A DNA stretch of 64,000 nucleotides from Apostichopus japonicus (Eukaryota; Echinodermata; Holothuroidea; Aspidochirotida; Stichopodidae), in NCBI RefSeq assembly GCF_037975245.1, contig NC_092572.1, positions 10,004,001-10,068,000 of the forward strand. Reading direction: 5' to 3'. Shown in pieces: positions 34,101 through 43,044 of this stretch. The position numbers were made by a program, and so were the translations under genes. Position 1 is the stretch's first letter. The number at the start of each line of letters is the position of its first letter. The notes under the pieces are model-generated. The model was not told the DNA's origin. It saw only the letters and a list, made by a program, of their open reading frames with translations, and did no database searches.

Positions 34101-36355
34101 TTTGCTCATTTATAACAATATTAATTTTATGAGACACATGGTGTCGATGGTGTTTATTAGTAGTGTTAGTAGTTTTTCACGTCATCGACCTAATGTGAGA
34201 ATTTGTATTCAACTTGTCATAAGTCCCAACATTGCGAATGCTGTCTGGGACTTACGCATTTACGTAGCTAAACCATCCTAGTTAGTAACAAAAACCAAAA
34301 GGGCTCTTACAATTGAAATTTAACCCTCTTTATATACTATTTTCCACAATAGATGTTTTCAGCAACTTTAAATCAATTTCCACCAGAAATGTTGATTTCC
34401 AGCGTATACACAGAGTCAAGTGATGTGTGGTCTATAGCAGTAACGATATGGGAAATCATGTCCGATGGTAAAAAATAATGTACTGTTATTCTTCTATGGA
34501 TGTGAAAGTGAAAGAGAATATCCAGATTGGGTATCGTGAATAGTTTGAAACTTAGTCAATTACGACACCACGATCAAGTGTATTTGTGTACAGTTATTCA
34601 ATAGCTCTTCATGCATAATATGATCTTAATCACATAATAAATGTCATTGAACAATAACCAGGAAACGAAATACAAATCTAAATTTTTTTAAAAAGCTCAT
34701 TTCTCGGATCCTTTCGTCCCTACGTCAGAATGTACATGATGTCATTGATTTGTTTTTCTACAGGAATGTCACCTTTCCCTGATGATACAGAAATTACGTC
34801 GCATAAAGAATTGTTTGAACCATCATTCCCATGGCCAAAGAAATATTTCCAGATAAAGTAATCATGATTACATTCAAATTCCATATGTATACTGTTTTGG
34901 TTTCATGAATGCTTTATCTTTGATTGTTGTATTTATCTTTCGATATAAATACCTTAATATGGTAGATATGATCATTAATTATTATTCTTGTGATCAATTA
35001 TAACCCGCAATTGCTAAGACGACGGTGAACTTGTTCTATATAACTAAAGCAAAGCTAAGTTAGTGATAAAGCCAGGTTTATAACTTACAATACCTTTCCA
35101 GGTATCTTGACTATGCAATGACTATGATGACGGTGAACTTGAAAAATAGCATAACGAGGATATCCTTGTAAGAAACGTTTAAAATCAAGCTTGCCTTTGA
35201 AATAACATCCACTGTTCCATATGTTTCTTCCATATGTTTGTTCCAACTGTTTGTGCCATATAACAAGCCAAGTTAAGTTACTAATTAATCCAGGTTCAAA
35301 ACTTACAAAATATTTCTAGGTACTACTGAAAATGTCTTGGAAAATTATTTACCTGTGTTTCAATATCATAATTAACTGATCGAAATATACATAATCTGGA
35401 AGTCTCAATGAAAATTGCGGTAAACATTGAAAACATCTTCCACTAAGCTGGGTTTCGTGTTCGGGTAGCTCTACGAGAAATGTCATAGCTATGAGACCAT
35501 GTGTCGTAGCAAACACAGTCAAGGGGTACAATAAGAGTTCAGTGCTACATGAATCACGTCACATGACCCTTAATTCCGGGCGTCTCCATCTTGACGTAAT
35601 CGGCCCTGATTATGTATACGTCAATGGTTTCACTTGATTTTATTGCACTTGGCTAATCTGCAGAGATAACATCCTGTACAAATGTTGGAGCCATAACTGT
35701 GCTTTTCGACCATCCATACATCGTTTGAAAGCAACTTTCCTGGAAGTAAGAGAACCTTTCTTCTTTCTAAATTGCCATTACGTTTCTCATGACACGGATA
35801 TATATATCTCGCATAACTGAATGAGGCAATGTGATCTAAGATGTAGACCGGTACGACACGCCACACCCATTGAACACAAAGGCTTGGCGAGAAGAATAAA
35901 CATGTTAAAACATGCAACCTACATGTCTTAAACATTTGACTGTGAAATTGTGACTACATCCGTATACCTCCTTAATTATAATATAAAATACAGAAAATAT
36001 ATTACAATATGATATACAACATGTCAGGAAATGTGTAAAGCAGTATAATGAAAAAAGGCATACAAGGATCGTTTAAATGACTTGAAAATATCAATTAAAA
36101 TTGCGCCAAAACGCAGTTGAAGAAACTGTTCAAGGAAAGCAACATGACATTTCTTGGAAAGTAATGGTTGCATGTACCTTTTTAAACAATATTTTCATTC
36201 GTTATAAATTTACTTAACTGAGTGTGTAATATGATCAAATTAACTCTCAACAGATATTTCAGAAGTTACTAGATGACAGTTCTTATGAGATACCGTTATC
36301 AACGACGTATGTGGCTATGGGATCAGCGAATGTTGCTGAAGATACCTACTCATAA
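30807..36355 (+). CDS. Tyrosine-kinase-like pseudokinase
   Basis: Exons: 30807-30834, 31077-31125, 32094-32264, 32749-32856, 33064-33230, 33539-33658, 34353-34467, 34764-34857, 35664-35745 and 36254-36355. They join in one frame to TAA at 36353. Kinase landmarks are clear: HPGLTTKKLLV at the HRDLAARNILV site, LYDFCVAG at DFG, FPPEML at APE, SSDVWSIAVTIWEIMSDG (helix F, typical of tyrosine kinases), and LYKCWSHNCAFRPS (the C-W...R-P motif). The VAIK Lys is Thr (VVITS), the Gly-rich loop is degenerate, the HRD Asp is Gly, the catalytic-loop Asn is Lys, and DFG is DFC. ATP transfer is therefore unlikely, and it should act as a scaffold or allosteric partner. The first Met I see is at 30817, but an acceptor precedes it, so the N-terminus may be incomplete. 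No TM helix is visible. Confidence 0.75.
32094..32264 (+). CDS. Pseudokinase N-lobe exon (loop, beta 1-3)
   Basis: A 57-codon phase 1-1 exon: YYSTADVTDGRSPIIVDEKD, then INSMKMGNIYNRWLGSVNLP and NTCVVITSIT. It is the N-lobe start. Only two glycines remain of the G-x-G-x-x-G loop, and Thr replaces the beta-3 Lys. A paired Tyr-Tyr lies upstream of the lobe. Confidence 0.7.
32533..32662 (+). CDS. Possible alternative exon within the pseudokinase
   Basis: An open 130-nt segment between TTGTAG and GTTAGT (DFVPTVVLYLGKKSTTIFIS, then SQPLNEQLSSISKKL). Its phase is 1-2, so including it would throw the next exon out of frame. It interrupts the beta 3 to alpha C junction that joins perfectly without it. 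It is either a frame-shifting alternative exon or not an exon. Confidence 0.25.
32749..32856 (+). CDS. Pseudokinase alpha C / beta 4 exon
   Basis: A 36-codon phase 1-1 exon: EIVWRTNEIHWEAFLRNCLQ, then LPESKNLTKIEAISFE. This is the alpha C helix region. The usual Glu that pairs with the beta-3 Lys appears replaced (FLRNCLQL). Confidence 0.7.
33064..33230 (+). CDS. Pseudokinase beta 5 to alpha E exon
   Basis: NNLYLMSEHIVCETLHCLLT (beta 5, hinge, alpha D) then SLSDIIKHVTGLLEGMHIIN (alpha E: the L-x-G-M-x-x-L step of tyrosine kinases). Phase 1-0; donor GGG|GTAAGA. Confidence 0.74.
33539..33658 (+). CDS. Pseudokinase catalytic-loop exon
   Basis: A 40-codon phase 0-0 exon: FLHPGLTTKKLLVTTDGQLK, then LYDFCVAGDASKIATLQRSQ. 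It holds both the HRD-equivalent (HPG, Asp lost) and the DFG-equivalent (DFC, Gly lost), and the catalytic-loop Asn is Lys. Confidence 0.8.
34353..34467 (+). CDS. Pseudokinase P+1 loop and helix F exon
   Basis: MFSATLNQFPPEMLISSVYT, then ESSDVWSIAVTIWEIMSD. P-P-E in place of A-P-E, and D-V-W-S-x-x-V-x-x-W-E-I, diagnostic of the tyrosine-kinase group. The long activation-loop tyrosines are absent. Phase 0-1. Confidence 0.8.
34764..34857 (+). CDS. Pseudokinase helix G exon
   Basis: GMSPFPDDTEITSHKELFEP, then SFPWPKKYFQI. G-x-S-P-F-P-D is the usual start of helix G in receptor-type tyrosine kinases. Phase 1-2. Confidence 0.7.
35664..35745 (+). CDS. Pseudokinase CW/RP exon
   Basis: An 82-nt exon (phase 2-0): DNILYKCWSHNCAFRPSIHR then LKATFLE. 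The C-W followed by R-P is the conserved end of the C-lobe, and the phase fits both neighbours exactly. Confidence 0.75.
36254..36355 (+). CDS. Pseudokinase C-terminal tail exon
   Basis: A 33-codon exon to TAA: IFQKLLDDSSYEIPLSTTYV, then AMGSANVAEDTYS. The tail has tyrosines in YEIP, YVAM and TYS settings. Y-x-x-M is the classic PI3-kinase p85 SH2-binding motif, so the pseudokinase may be a phosphorylated docking protein (inference). Confidence 0.7.
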   Translation: MFQKLLDDSSYEIPLSTTYVAMGSANVAEDTYS

Positions 36356-36374
36356 GATATATATATATATATAC

Positions 36375-36550
36375 ATAGCATGCCGGAAAGTAAGAATGAA
36401 CTGTACGAAAACTAAAGAGCGATGTATTAATTTATTCATGATTACATATATCATGCCGGAAAGTAGGCCTGTGTAAGAATGAACTGATTTTGCAGTACGT
36501 GTACTGTAAGAAAACTAAAGAGCGATGTTTTGATTTATTTATCATTTTGA
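36375..36550. repeat. Tandem duplication in the pseudokinase 3' UTR
   Basis: CATGCCGGAAAGTA..AAGAATGAACTG and AAAACTAAAGAGCGATGT occur twice, about 80 to 100 bp apart. Confidence 0.7.
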
Positions 36551-37050
36551 CTGGACAGTTTTACCTGTATTGTTTTTGGAAATATCATGTTCTCAAAAAT
36601 ATAAACAAAATATTTGTGTAGAAACTTATATGTTTTATATTCTGTGTATATTATATGCTTGTCAGTGGATAACAAAAATTTTAACGTGATTTGAAAGGTA
36701 CTACTATATGGCTATACAACCACTTTCTAAGTATTATATTTATTAGGTGACATTCTTTATGATAACCGTTTTGATTTTTTGTTTTGCACACCTACCGTAG
36801 AAATGAGTAGACGTTTGTTATTATACTGAAACAAAACTATGCACATGTTTTGGATTTACGGAATGGATTTGCAACTTACTAGTTATCTTCATTTAAAGGC
36901 AAATATTTGAAGAAATCAAGATTTTGTAATATATACACTAAAGTGGAAACCTGGTAATAAGAATGCACTAACTAAATAGAAGGCAACATATTTGACTCAT
37001 TATGAACTGATATATTTTAAACAAGAGGTGATTACCAATATTGAAAGCTG

Positions 37051-37056
37051 AATAAA
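37051..37056 (+). terminator. Candidate polyadenylation signal of the pseudokinase
   Basis: AATAAA about 700 bp after the stop; another lies at 37179-37184. There is no independent support. Confidence 0.25.
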
Positions 37057-37404
37057 GAATTTTTCTAAGACATTAGGTTGAATGTTGACCAATAGTCGAC
37101 CATTTTATTAAAAGGCAACTAGCAATTGAAAAAGCTATTACTTAATGATGTATATCAAAATTTTGTTCTAAAAGGTTTAATAAATACTGTCTTTGTATCA
37201 TCGTTACAATATATTGTAACGCCATCAACATCTAGTCGTGAAAAACCTGTCTCGAAACCAACTGGAGGAGGGTAGGGGAGGTAGATGGGGGACGGTACAG
37301 ATTATCACTAAATCAGGAGGCAGACACCAGAGTTGCAGGATTAATACAAGTATAATTTCTCGTCTCGTTCTACATCTACATCGTATAAATATTTACATTT
37401 GCCA

Positions 37405-37493
37405 AATATAACGTACTGGGGTCGGGCACAACCCAAGGATAAGCAGGGCTAAGATAGACTGGGGCTGCACAGGGGTCGGGCAGTCTAGACGTC
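37405..37493. repeat. GTCGGGCA tandem units, left of the TIR element
   Basis: GGGGTCGGGCACAACCC and CTGCACAGGGGTCGGGCAGT recur here and again at 42455-42525 (CAGCACAGGGGTCGGGCAC). The same short repeats therefore flank both sides of the transposon block, as expected if the block inserted into a repeat array. Confidence 0.5.
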
Positions 37494-37529
37494 GGCAAGC
37501 CGTTTTAACATTTACCTCGTTTTCCTACT

Positions 37530-37760
37530 TAAGTAGAACTAATTCCACTTAAGTAGAATACAATTAAGCCTAAGTGAAATTAACTGCACTTAAATAGAAT
37601 AAAATTAAGCTTAAGTGAAATTATTTGCACTTAAGTAGAATTGTATTTTACTTAAGTTTAATTGTATTCCACGTAAGTAAAATTACCACTTTCTTTTAAG
37701 CTTAAGTTAAATTCAATTTCACTTAAGCTTAATGTATTCTACTTGAGTAAAATTTAATTT
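37530..37760. repeat. CTTAAG palindrome array 1
   Basis: Units such as TTCACTTAAGCTTAATG and TACTTAAGTAGAA alternate every 20 to 25 bp with AATT spacers. Confidence 0.85.
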
Positions 37761-37888
37761 AGCTTACAGAGGTTATGAAATGAAATTTTTTCATGTCTTG
37801 GAATGGTTTATCTACATTAGAGACTAGATTAGAGACCTCCCGAGCAGCCACTCGTAAAAAAAAGCAAAGCTGCCCACCGCAGTTCATA

Positions 37889-37896
37889 TGACGTCA
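37889..37896. promoter_or_regulatory. Perfect CRE-type octamer
   Basis: TGACGTCA about 105 bp upstream of the broken ORF at 37999. It could be a promoter element of the transposon gene; a chance match is also possible. Confidence 0.25.
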
Positions 37897-37998
37897 TCAA
37901 AGGAACCATTTCAGCCAAAGCCGACTCCCCGCTGTTTACCAATACGGCGTTACACAGTTTACTACATGTAACCACAACACTCTTCTCATCAATTGAAA

Positions 37999-38160
37999 AT
38001 GTCTTCTCCCGAATCTTCCGATTCCGAGGAAATAGGACTTTACCTCTCAGGACATTCGTAAGCTTTGACGAAAATTATTTTCTTAAGGAAGAAGAGGAGG
38101 AAATAGTTTTCGAGGGTGATGAAGATAATATCGGTGTTTTTCCCTATCAATTGAGCCCCT
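37999..38160 (+). pseudogene. Broken transposon-associated ORF start
   Basis: ATG at 37999 opens MSSPESSDSEEIGLYLSGHS and stops at 38059. A shifted frame then continues with DENYFLKEEEEEIVFEGDED and FPYQLSP. A Ser/Glu-rich start followed by an acidic stretch and P-Y-Q-x-x-P is common at the N-termini of transposon-borne ORFs in marine invertebrates. The frame break makes it a remnant. Confidence 0.35.
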
Positions 38161-39276
38161 TGCAGAAGAATTGTAAAACGATCCCGATGGCCGAGACGCG
38201 TGGCTGCCGATCGAAGTCCCCGAGCAGAACCCTGAACCAAAACTGGTCGGTTGAGCATAAACAAACCCACCGTTATTAAGACCATCATATGATTTAAATT
38301 ATCTCGAATGTCGATGATCCTGCTACTTAACTTCGTAGCGAAGCTTCTAAAATTTTGTGTCTTACAGTGCAAGGAAAATGTGACATTATGTACAGTGTAA
38401 CCCTATAGTACTAGTAATGGTAACATGGGGTCTAGACCTTACTAATAGACGTTGTATAACAGGCTAGCCCGTGTAATTGTATCATCCAACTGTTACGTAA
38501 AATCACAACACATCACATCAACAACGCCAGTTTTACCACAAAAGAAAAATTGCAGATATAGTATTGATTGTTGTTAAACCAAATGGCTTTCAGTTTTGTG
38601 CCAAATATTAGGTAACCAAAAAAAAAAATCGTCATTTGCTGTATCAAGGAGGCCTAGGCTATGGTCATAACAAGTAATTTGGCAAAAGTATAGGCCTACA
38701 GGCACTCGTAACGTTGTGTATGTGTAGTGTTTTGAGCGAGTCGTGTTCAAATTCTTCGATTTCTGTCATCTTTTGGAAAAGCTTGCAGTAGAAATCCGTC
38801 TTTACTTCTGGTGGAGCAACCTGATACCACATATCGGCTCGGCATACCTAACAGTTACGAGATAAATTTACGTAAAAACAAAACTCCAAACACCAAATCT
38901 CAATTACTACGGAGCACTGCAACAGTGTAATGCAGGCGCGGATCCAGGGGGGGTCCAGGGGGTCCGGACCCCCCCTGCTCTTGGCCCAAAAAAAAAAAAA
39001 AAAGAGAAAAAAAAAGAGAGAAAAAAAGAGAGAGAGAGAAAAAATAATTAAATTAAACACCAATTTTAAACACGTAGGACGTCAGAAGGGAGGTTATCCT
39101 TACAAGTCAGCCAGGTGTGTCTTTTCCGTCAAATGAACTATAGTGTGCACGCGTGCTACACGTGCAAAAAATGCCTAAAAATCTCAATTTTCAGACCGAA
39201 AAGTTTCAAAATTGAGGTGGTGTTCGAATTGTTTTGGGCAGTGAGGTGGCAGAGCGGTAGGCTGCATAGGATGCAC

Positions 39277-39498
39277 CGACGAATTCTTCATGAGAGATCG
39301 TTTTCTGCGGTGAGAAGGCATGAAACTGTTCTCCGATCAACAATGGGCAAGGAACGTCTCACAGCTCTTGTTCTCATGAACACGTATTATAACACTCCTA
39401 TCGACACTGACGAAGTGGTCCAAAAGTTCATTGAGAAACATCCACGGCGTTTGTTCTCTCCAATCTATCATGAAGAGATCATCAATAAAACTAGCTAA
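39277..39498 (+). pseudogene. hAT transposase C-terminal (dimerisation) fragment
   Basis: The frame reads ERSFSAVRRHETVLRSTMGK, then ERLTALVLMNTYYNTPIDTD and VVQKFIEKHPRRLF. E-R-x-F-S-A-x-x-R followed by S-T-M-G-x-E-R-L is the hallmark of the hAT dimerisation region as found in ZMYM1-like and related host or transposon proteins. Only this tail is present, so the transposase cannot be complete. Confidence 0.8.
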
Positions 39499-39535
39499 CT
39501 CGTACTGATGCAGATACATTTCGACTGAGTTTTTG

Positions 39536-39919
39536 CAGTGGCGGAGCGTCCATACAGTCAGGGGGCGGATGCCCCCCCCCCCTGACGGACTCAAATGGAC
39601 TGCTGGCGCCCTTTTCAGCTCTTTACCACTTTTTACTTATTCGCGATTATTGACTTTTTTATTGCGCTCTCATCTACTTATTGACATTTGTCACATTTTG
39701 TTGGTGTAATTTGGCGATGACACCTATTTATTCTTCGTTTATCTGCAAATTAGCCAGGCCCGGAAAGGGTCATTTCCGGCGATCTAGGGAGTATCTTTAC
39801 TCAAAAAATTTCTGTACGCTACGCGCCAACTAGTGGTGGCGCTCCGCTTAGATAGTGTCGAAAGCGCCCCTACAGACCATTCTTGCCCCTCCTGACCAAT
39901 ACCCCTAGCTAAGCCACTG
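39536..39919. mobile_element. Nested hAT-like MITE
   Basis: The left CAGTGGCGGAGCGTCC and right (reverse complement) CAGTGGCTTAGCTAGGGG ends suggest a small element inside the larger one. I see no target duplication. Confidence 0.35.
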
Positions 39920-40539
39920 AGGCCCTGCATCAAACAGTGGTGAGGGACGGGAGGGGGATTGGTGGCTAAAGGCATTATGATTTTTGTATCATCTCAACTC
40001 ATCTGATATGTATTACTATATTTCATAGATTGTTTTTTTCTCATCAATTGAGAAATTGCAGACATGAGATCCATTTTTTTCAGGCTAGGTACATGCAGCT
40101 TAGAATACTCGGGAAGTGCCGTTTCCGGCCATCTGGGGGGGTTTGTAAAGCCAAAAATTTTCTGGTACGCTCCGCGCCAACCGATGGTGGCGCTCCGCTT
40201 AGATAGTCTTTCGATCAGGCGCGGCTGGACCAGTCAGACCCCCCCTGTCAAAAATCCTGCATCCGCCCCTGTAATGTTGTGTGTTCTCAGACGTTTAAGA
40301 ATGTAAACATAGCGTCTCGGAAGTGAGTTGAGTTCCTTGACTGACGTCACGCCGCATTACCGTAAATACAACAATTTTTAGAAAGTTTTATTACCCTCGA
40401 ATTTTTTATCGTTTATTCCTCAAGGATGCAAGCTTCGTTTGACACAAATTGGGTATCATTGGAAAGCTACGAGTGTACAAAATACGATGATAAAGACATT
40501 TTTTCCATTTCAATACCTCTATAAGTAAAAGTGTCATTC

Positions 40540-40745
40540 TTTTTCACTTAAGCAAAATGAATTTTAATTATGTAAAATTGTATTTTACTTAAGTAGAATT
40601 CAATTAAGCTTAAGTGAAATTGAATTTAACTAAATTGTATTCTACTTAAGAAGAATTAAAATGCACTTAAGCTACATACAATTGCATTTTACTTAAGTAA
40701 AATTCAATTCTACTTAAGTAAAATGCAATTTAATTTAAGTGGAAT
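40540..40745. repeat. CTTAAG palindrome array 2
   Basis: The same type of units as at 37530 (ATTTTACTTAAGTAGAATT, AATTAAGCTTAAGTGAAATT). It is followed by a terminal-repeat copy (CGTATGGCAAGCCGTTTTAA) in the same orientation as the left end. Confidence 0.85.
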
Positions 40746-40859
40746 GGAAGGATCGGTCGTATGGCAAGCCGTTTTAACATTTACCTCGTGCGGAGAAGTG
40801 GTTGGTCTGCAGTGGGGGCAATGTTTACATGGTACCATGCCTTGTGGTACTACTACTAG

Positions 40860-41226
40860 CAAGGGCGTAGGAACCGGGGGGGGGCTGGGGGGCGCCAGCC
40901 CCCCCAGTGAAAAATGTGGAGGGGCGGAAGTATCATTCCGCCCCCCCACTTCGCAAGTCAAAAAACCCCTTTTTCATTTCCAAATGAGAAAAAAATCTCA
41001 TTTGGAGCACCAAATTGCATCTAAGGCCAGGTGAAAATACAAAATTAAGTTTACAAAATGGAGTGGGTGTTGAAGTGTGCTATATTGCACCAAATTGCAT
41101 CTGAGGCCACCTGGAAATGCCAAAAAATCCAAAGGGGAGGGGGACACCCCCTCCCCTTAGACCCCTCCCCCAGGCCGGCCATCGGTCTTCAGCCCCCCCA
41201 CTCAAAAGTAACTTCCTACGCCACTG
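40860..41226. mobile_element. hAT MITE with exact 8-bp target duplication
   Basis: Ends CAAGGGCGTAGGAA and, in reverse complement, CAGTGGCGTAGGAA form inverted repeats. ACTACTAG occurs immediately outside both ends (40852-40859 and 41227-41234). An 8-bp duplication with CAxxGGCG ends is characteristic of hAT insertions. The 367-bp length and lack of coding make it a MITE. Two internal CACCAAATTGCATCT repeats lie in it. Confidence 0.8.
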
Positions 41227-42061
41227 ACTACTAGTACCAGTGCTTGGTGATGTGTCGTGTTGTAGTCGTTCCCTTGCTCTCAAAAGTGTCCTTCTAACTG
41301 CATCAGCAACAGTTTGCAACGATTGATTGATTGGCAGGCTGCATTTTCCGAATGTCTAACGTTCAGACTCAGTGATAAACATAGCTTTGCTTCATTTGCT
41401 AAGGGTAAGTATGGTGTTATTTTCGTACATACACAACTAAAGTTGGATAAGTATAGCAATATGGGGGAATGGTCGCAAATAGTTACGTAACTAGCACGTC
41501 TTGAACGTGACTCCATAGGTCTCGCATCACAAGTAATTGTTTTATTGACTTACACACTAAACTGGTCACCTCCAAGACCTGCCAAAGCATAGATAAAAGT
41601 TTTCAACTGGTATATCCTGCCCACCACATGATAGCTGAGATCTTGGCCTATCATGGCACTTGCAAACTTCCATATCATGACCGTTTTTATTTTGAGCTAG
41701 AAGAGGAGCAAGTTTAGCATACTGAACCCCCACCCTTCCATCTGCTCGTTCGGAGTAATATTAACATTTAACAAAGATTTTCTAAAATGGTTTATAGCAT
41801 CTTCGATCCTCCCTATTTTCACACCGACTGTACTTTAAATTATACTCTTTTATATACAGGCAGAACTATCGATTACAGTTACTGATAACATGCTTAAACA
41901 AGCTTTACCTTAGAAACTTTTACCTCTTTTCTCTGACAATGTTTAACGTTTTTAGTGGATGAACACTACTCTAATTGCGGTGCGGTACCTATAATAGTAT
42001 ACACGAAGTTGCATTTCGCGGCAAGTACAGTGACGCAATGAGTAGCATACTGATTGACCAA
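41227..42061. other. Unassigned DNA inside the TIR element
   Basis: No coding signal, array or inverted repeat is visible here. Confidence 0.4.
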
Positions 42062-42420
42062 TCGCATTTCACTTAAGCGTAATTCTATTTCACTTAAGTA
42101 AAATGCAAATTAGTATAAGTGAAATTGAAAAGCCATGTAGCTTAAGTAGAATAGCATTTTACTTGAGTAGAATTGAGTTTTACTTCAGCAGAATTGTAGT
42201 TTACTTCAGCAGAATTGTATTTTACTTAAGCTAAATTGAATTTTACTTAGGTAAAATACGATATAGACAAAAAACATTTGAACTTAAGCTAATATGAATT
42301 CCGCTAAAGTGGAATACAATTAAGCTTAAGTAAATGCAATTCCACTCAAGTGCAATTGATTTCACTTAAGCTTAATTGTATTCTAATTAAGTGGAATTAA
42401 TTCTACTTAAGTAGAATAGC
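42062..42420. repeat. CTTAAG palindrome array 3
   Basis: The longest of the arrays, including the perfect palindrome ATTCTACTTAAGTAGAAT near 42401. It runs directly into the right terminal repeat. Confidence 0.85.
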
Positions 42421-42934
42421 GAGATTAATGTTGAAACGGCTTGCCATACGGGCATACCGCTGGACTCGAGCAGCGCAGGTGTCGGGCAATCAGATGGACT
42501 CGGGCAGCACAGGGGTCGGGCACTATAAAATGCTTATACACATTGTTTGGACTTAGGCATGGGCTTTACCACGCGCCGCCAAATGGAAAGTTCCTCGTCT
42601 TGCACCCGACCGACCTCTTCATTAATAAAAGAACCCTTCATTAAATACCCCGGAATAACCCCGTATAAACACGCCCATACATAAACTGTAAAGAAATGCC
42701 TAGACCAATCAGGGACTACCTGTATATAACTACAGTGAGCTGCGACCAATGGGATTGACTCACACACCCACCGCCGTGCCTGCCTAGCCAGTCACGGGAA
42801 TACATCGATATAGCAAAATTACGTAATCGGTTCTCGTTCCGGATAAACATCTCTCGTTGCCTCCGCAGCTCAACAGATGTAACCCCTGAGGTAAAGGAAA
42901 CGTTGTCATTAAGGAAAACTCGTAGCTTTCCGCT

Positions 42935-42937
<3 letters not shown>

Positions 42938-43017
<80 letters not shown>

Positions 43018-43044
43018 GGAGAGAGAGAGAGGTGGAGAGAGAGA
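42938..43044. repeat. (TA)n(GA)n microsatellite
   Basis: About 42 bp of TA followed by about 64 bp of GA with two GGTGGA interruptions. Confidence 0.95.

Larger units (their letters stand above)
38933..40271. mobile_element. hAT-type element (non-autonomous or degraded)
   Basis: The left end CAGGCGCGGATCCAGGGGGG and the right end, in reverse complement, CAGGGGCGGATGCAGGAT form terminal inverted repeats. TAATG directly flanks both outer ends (38928-38932 and 40272-40276). An hAT C-terminal coding remnant lies inside. Two internal blocks (39750-39870 and 40095-40215) sharing TGGTGGCGCTCCGCTTAGAT are direct repeats. Confidence 0.6.
37494..42445. mobile_element. TIR-bounded composite element with CTTAAG arrays
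   Basis: The left end GGCAAGCCGTTTTAACATTT (37494) is matched in reverse complement at the right end (42420-42445, ending AACGGCTTGCC), with about 23 of 26 positions shared. Both ends are followed inward by arrays of palindromic CTTAAG-rich units. A third copy of the terminal sequence lies inside at 40763-40788. The block also contains hAT elements and a broken ORF. Subterminal repeats next to TIRs are typical of DNA transposons, where transposase binds. I cannot name the superfamily. Confidence 0.55.

Noticed and set aside
37530-37760. CRISPR-like regularly spaced repeats
   Set aside because: The CTTAAG units are palindromic, variable and lack constant repeats with unique spacers. The window is eukaryotic, and the arrays adjoin transposon ends.
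38848-39136. Open frames around 38930-39136 on both strands
   Set aside because: They run through the G-rich hAT end and a poly-A/GA tract; low-complexity translation with no domain.
40723-41319. Gly/Pro-rich open frames on both strands
   Set aside because: They overlap a 367-bp hAT MITE with poly-G and poly-C ends; the openness comes from base composition.
42436-42540. tRNA-like or structured RNA in the GC-richer GTCGGGCA segment
   Set aside because: No cloverleaf, A/B box or anticodon loop could be found; it is a short tandem repeat.
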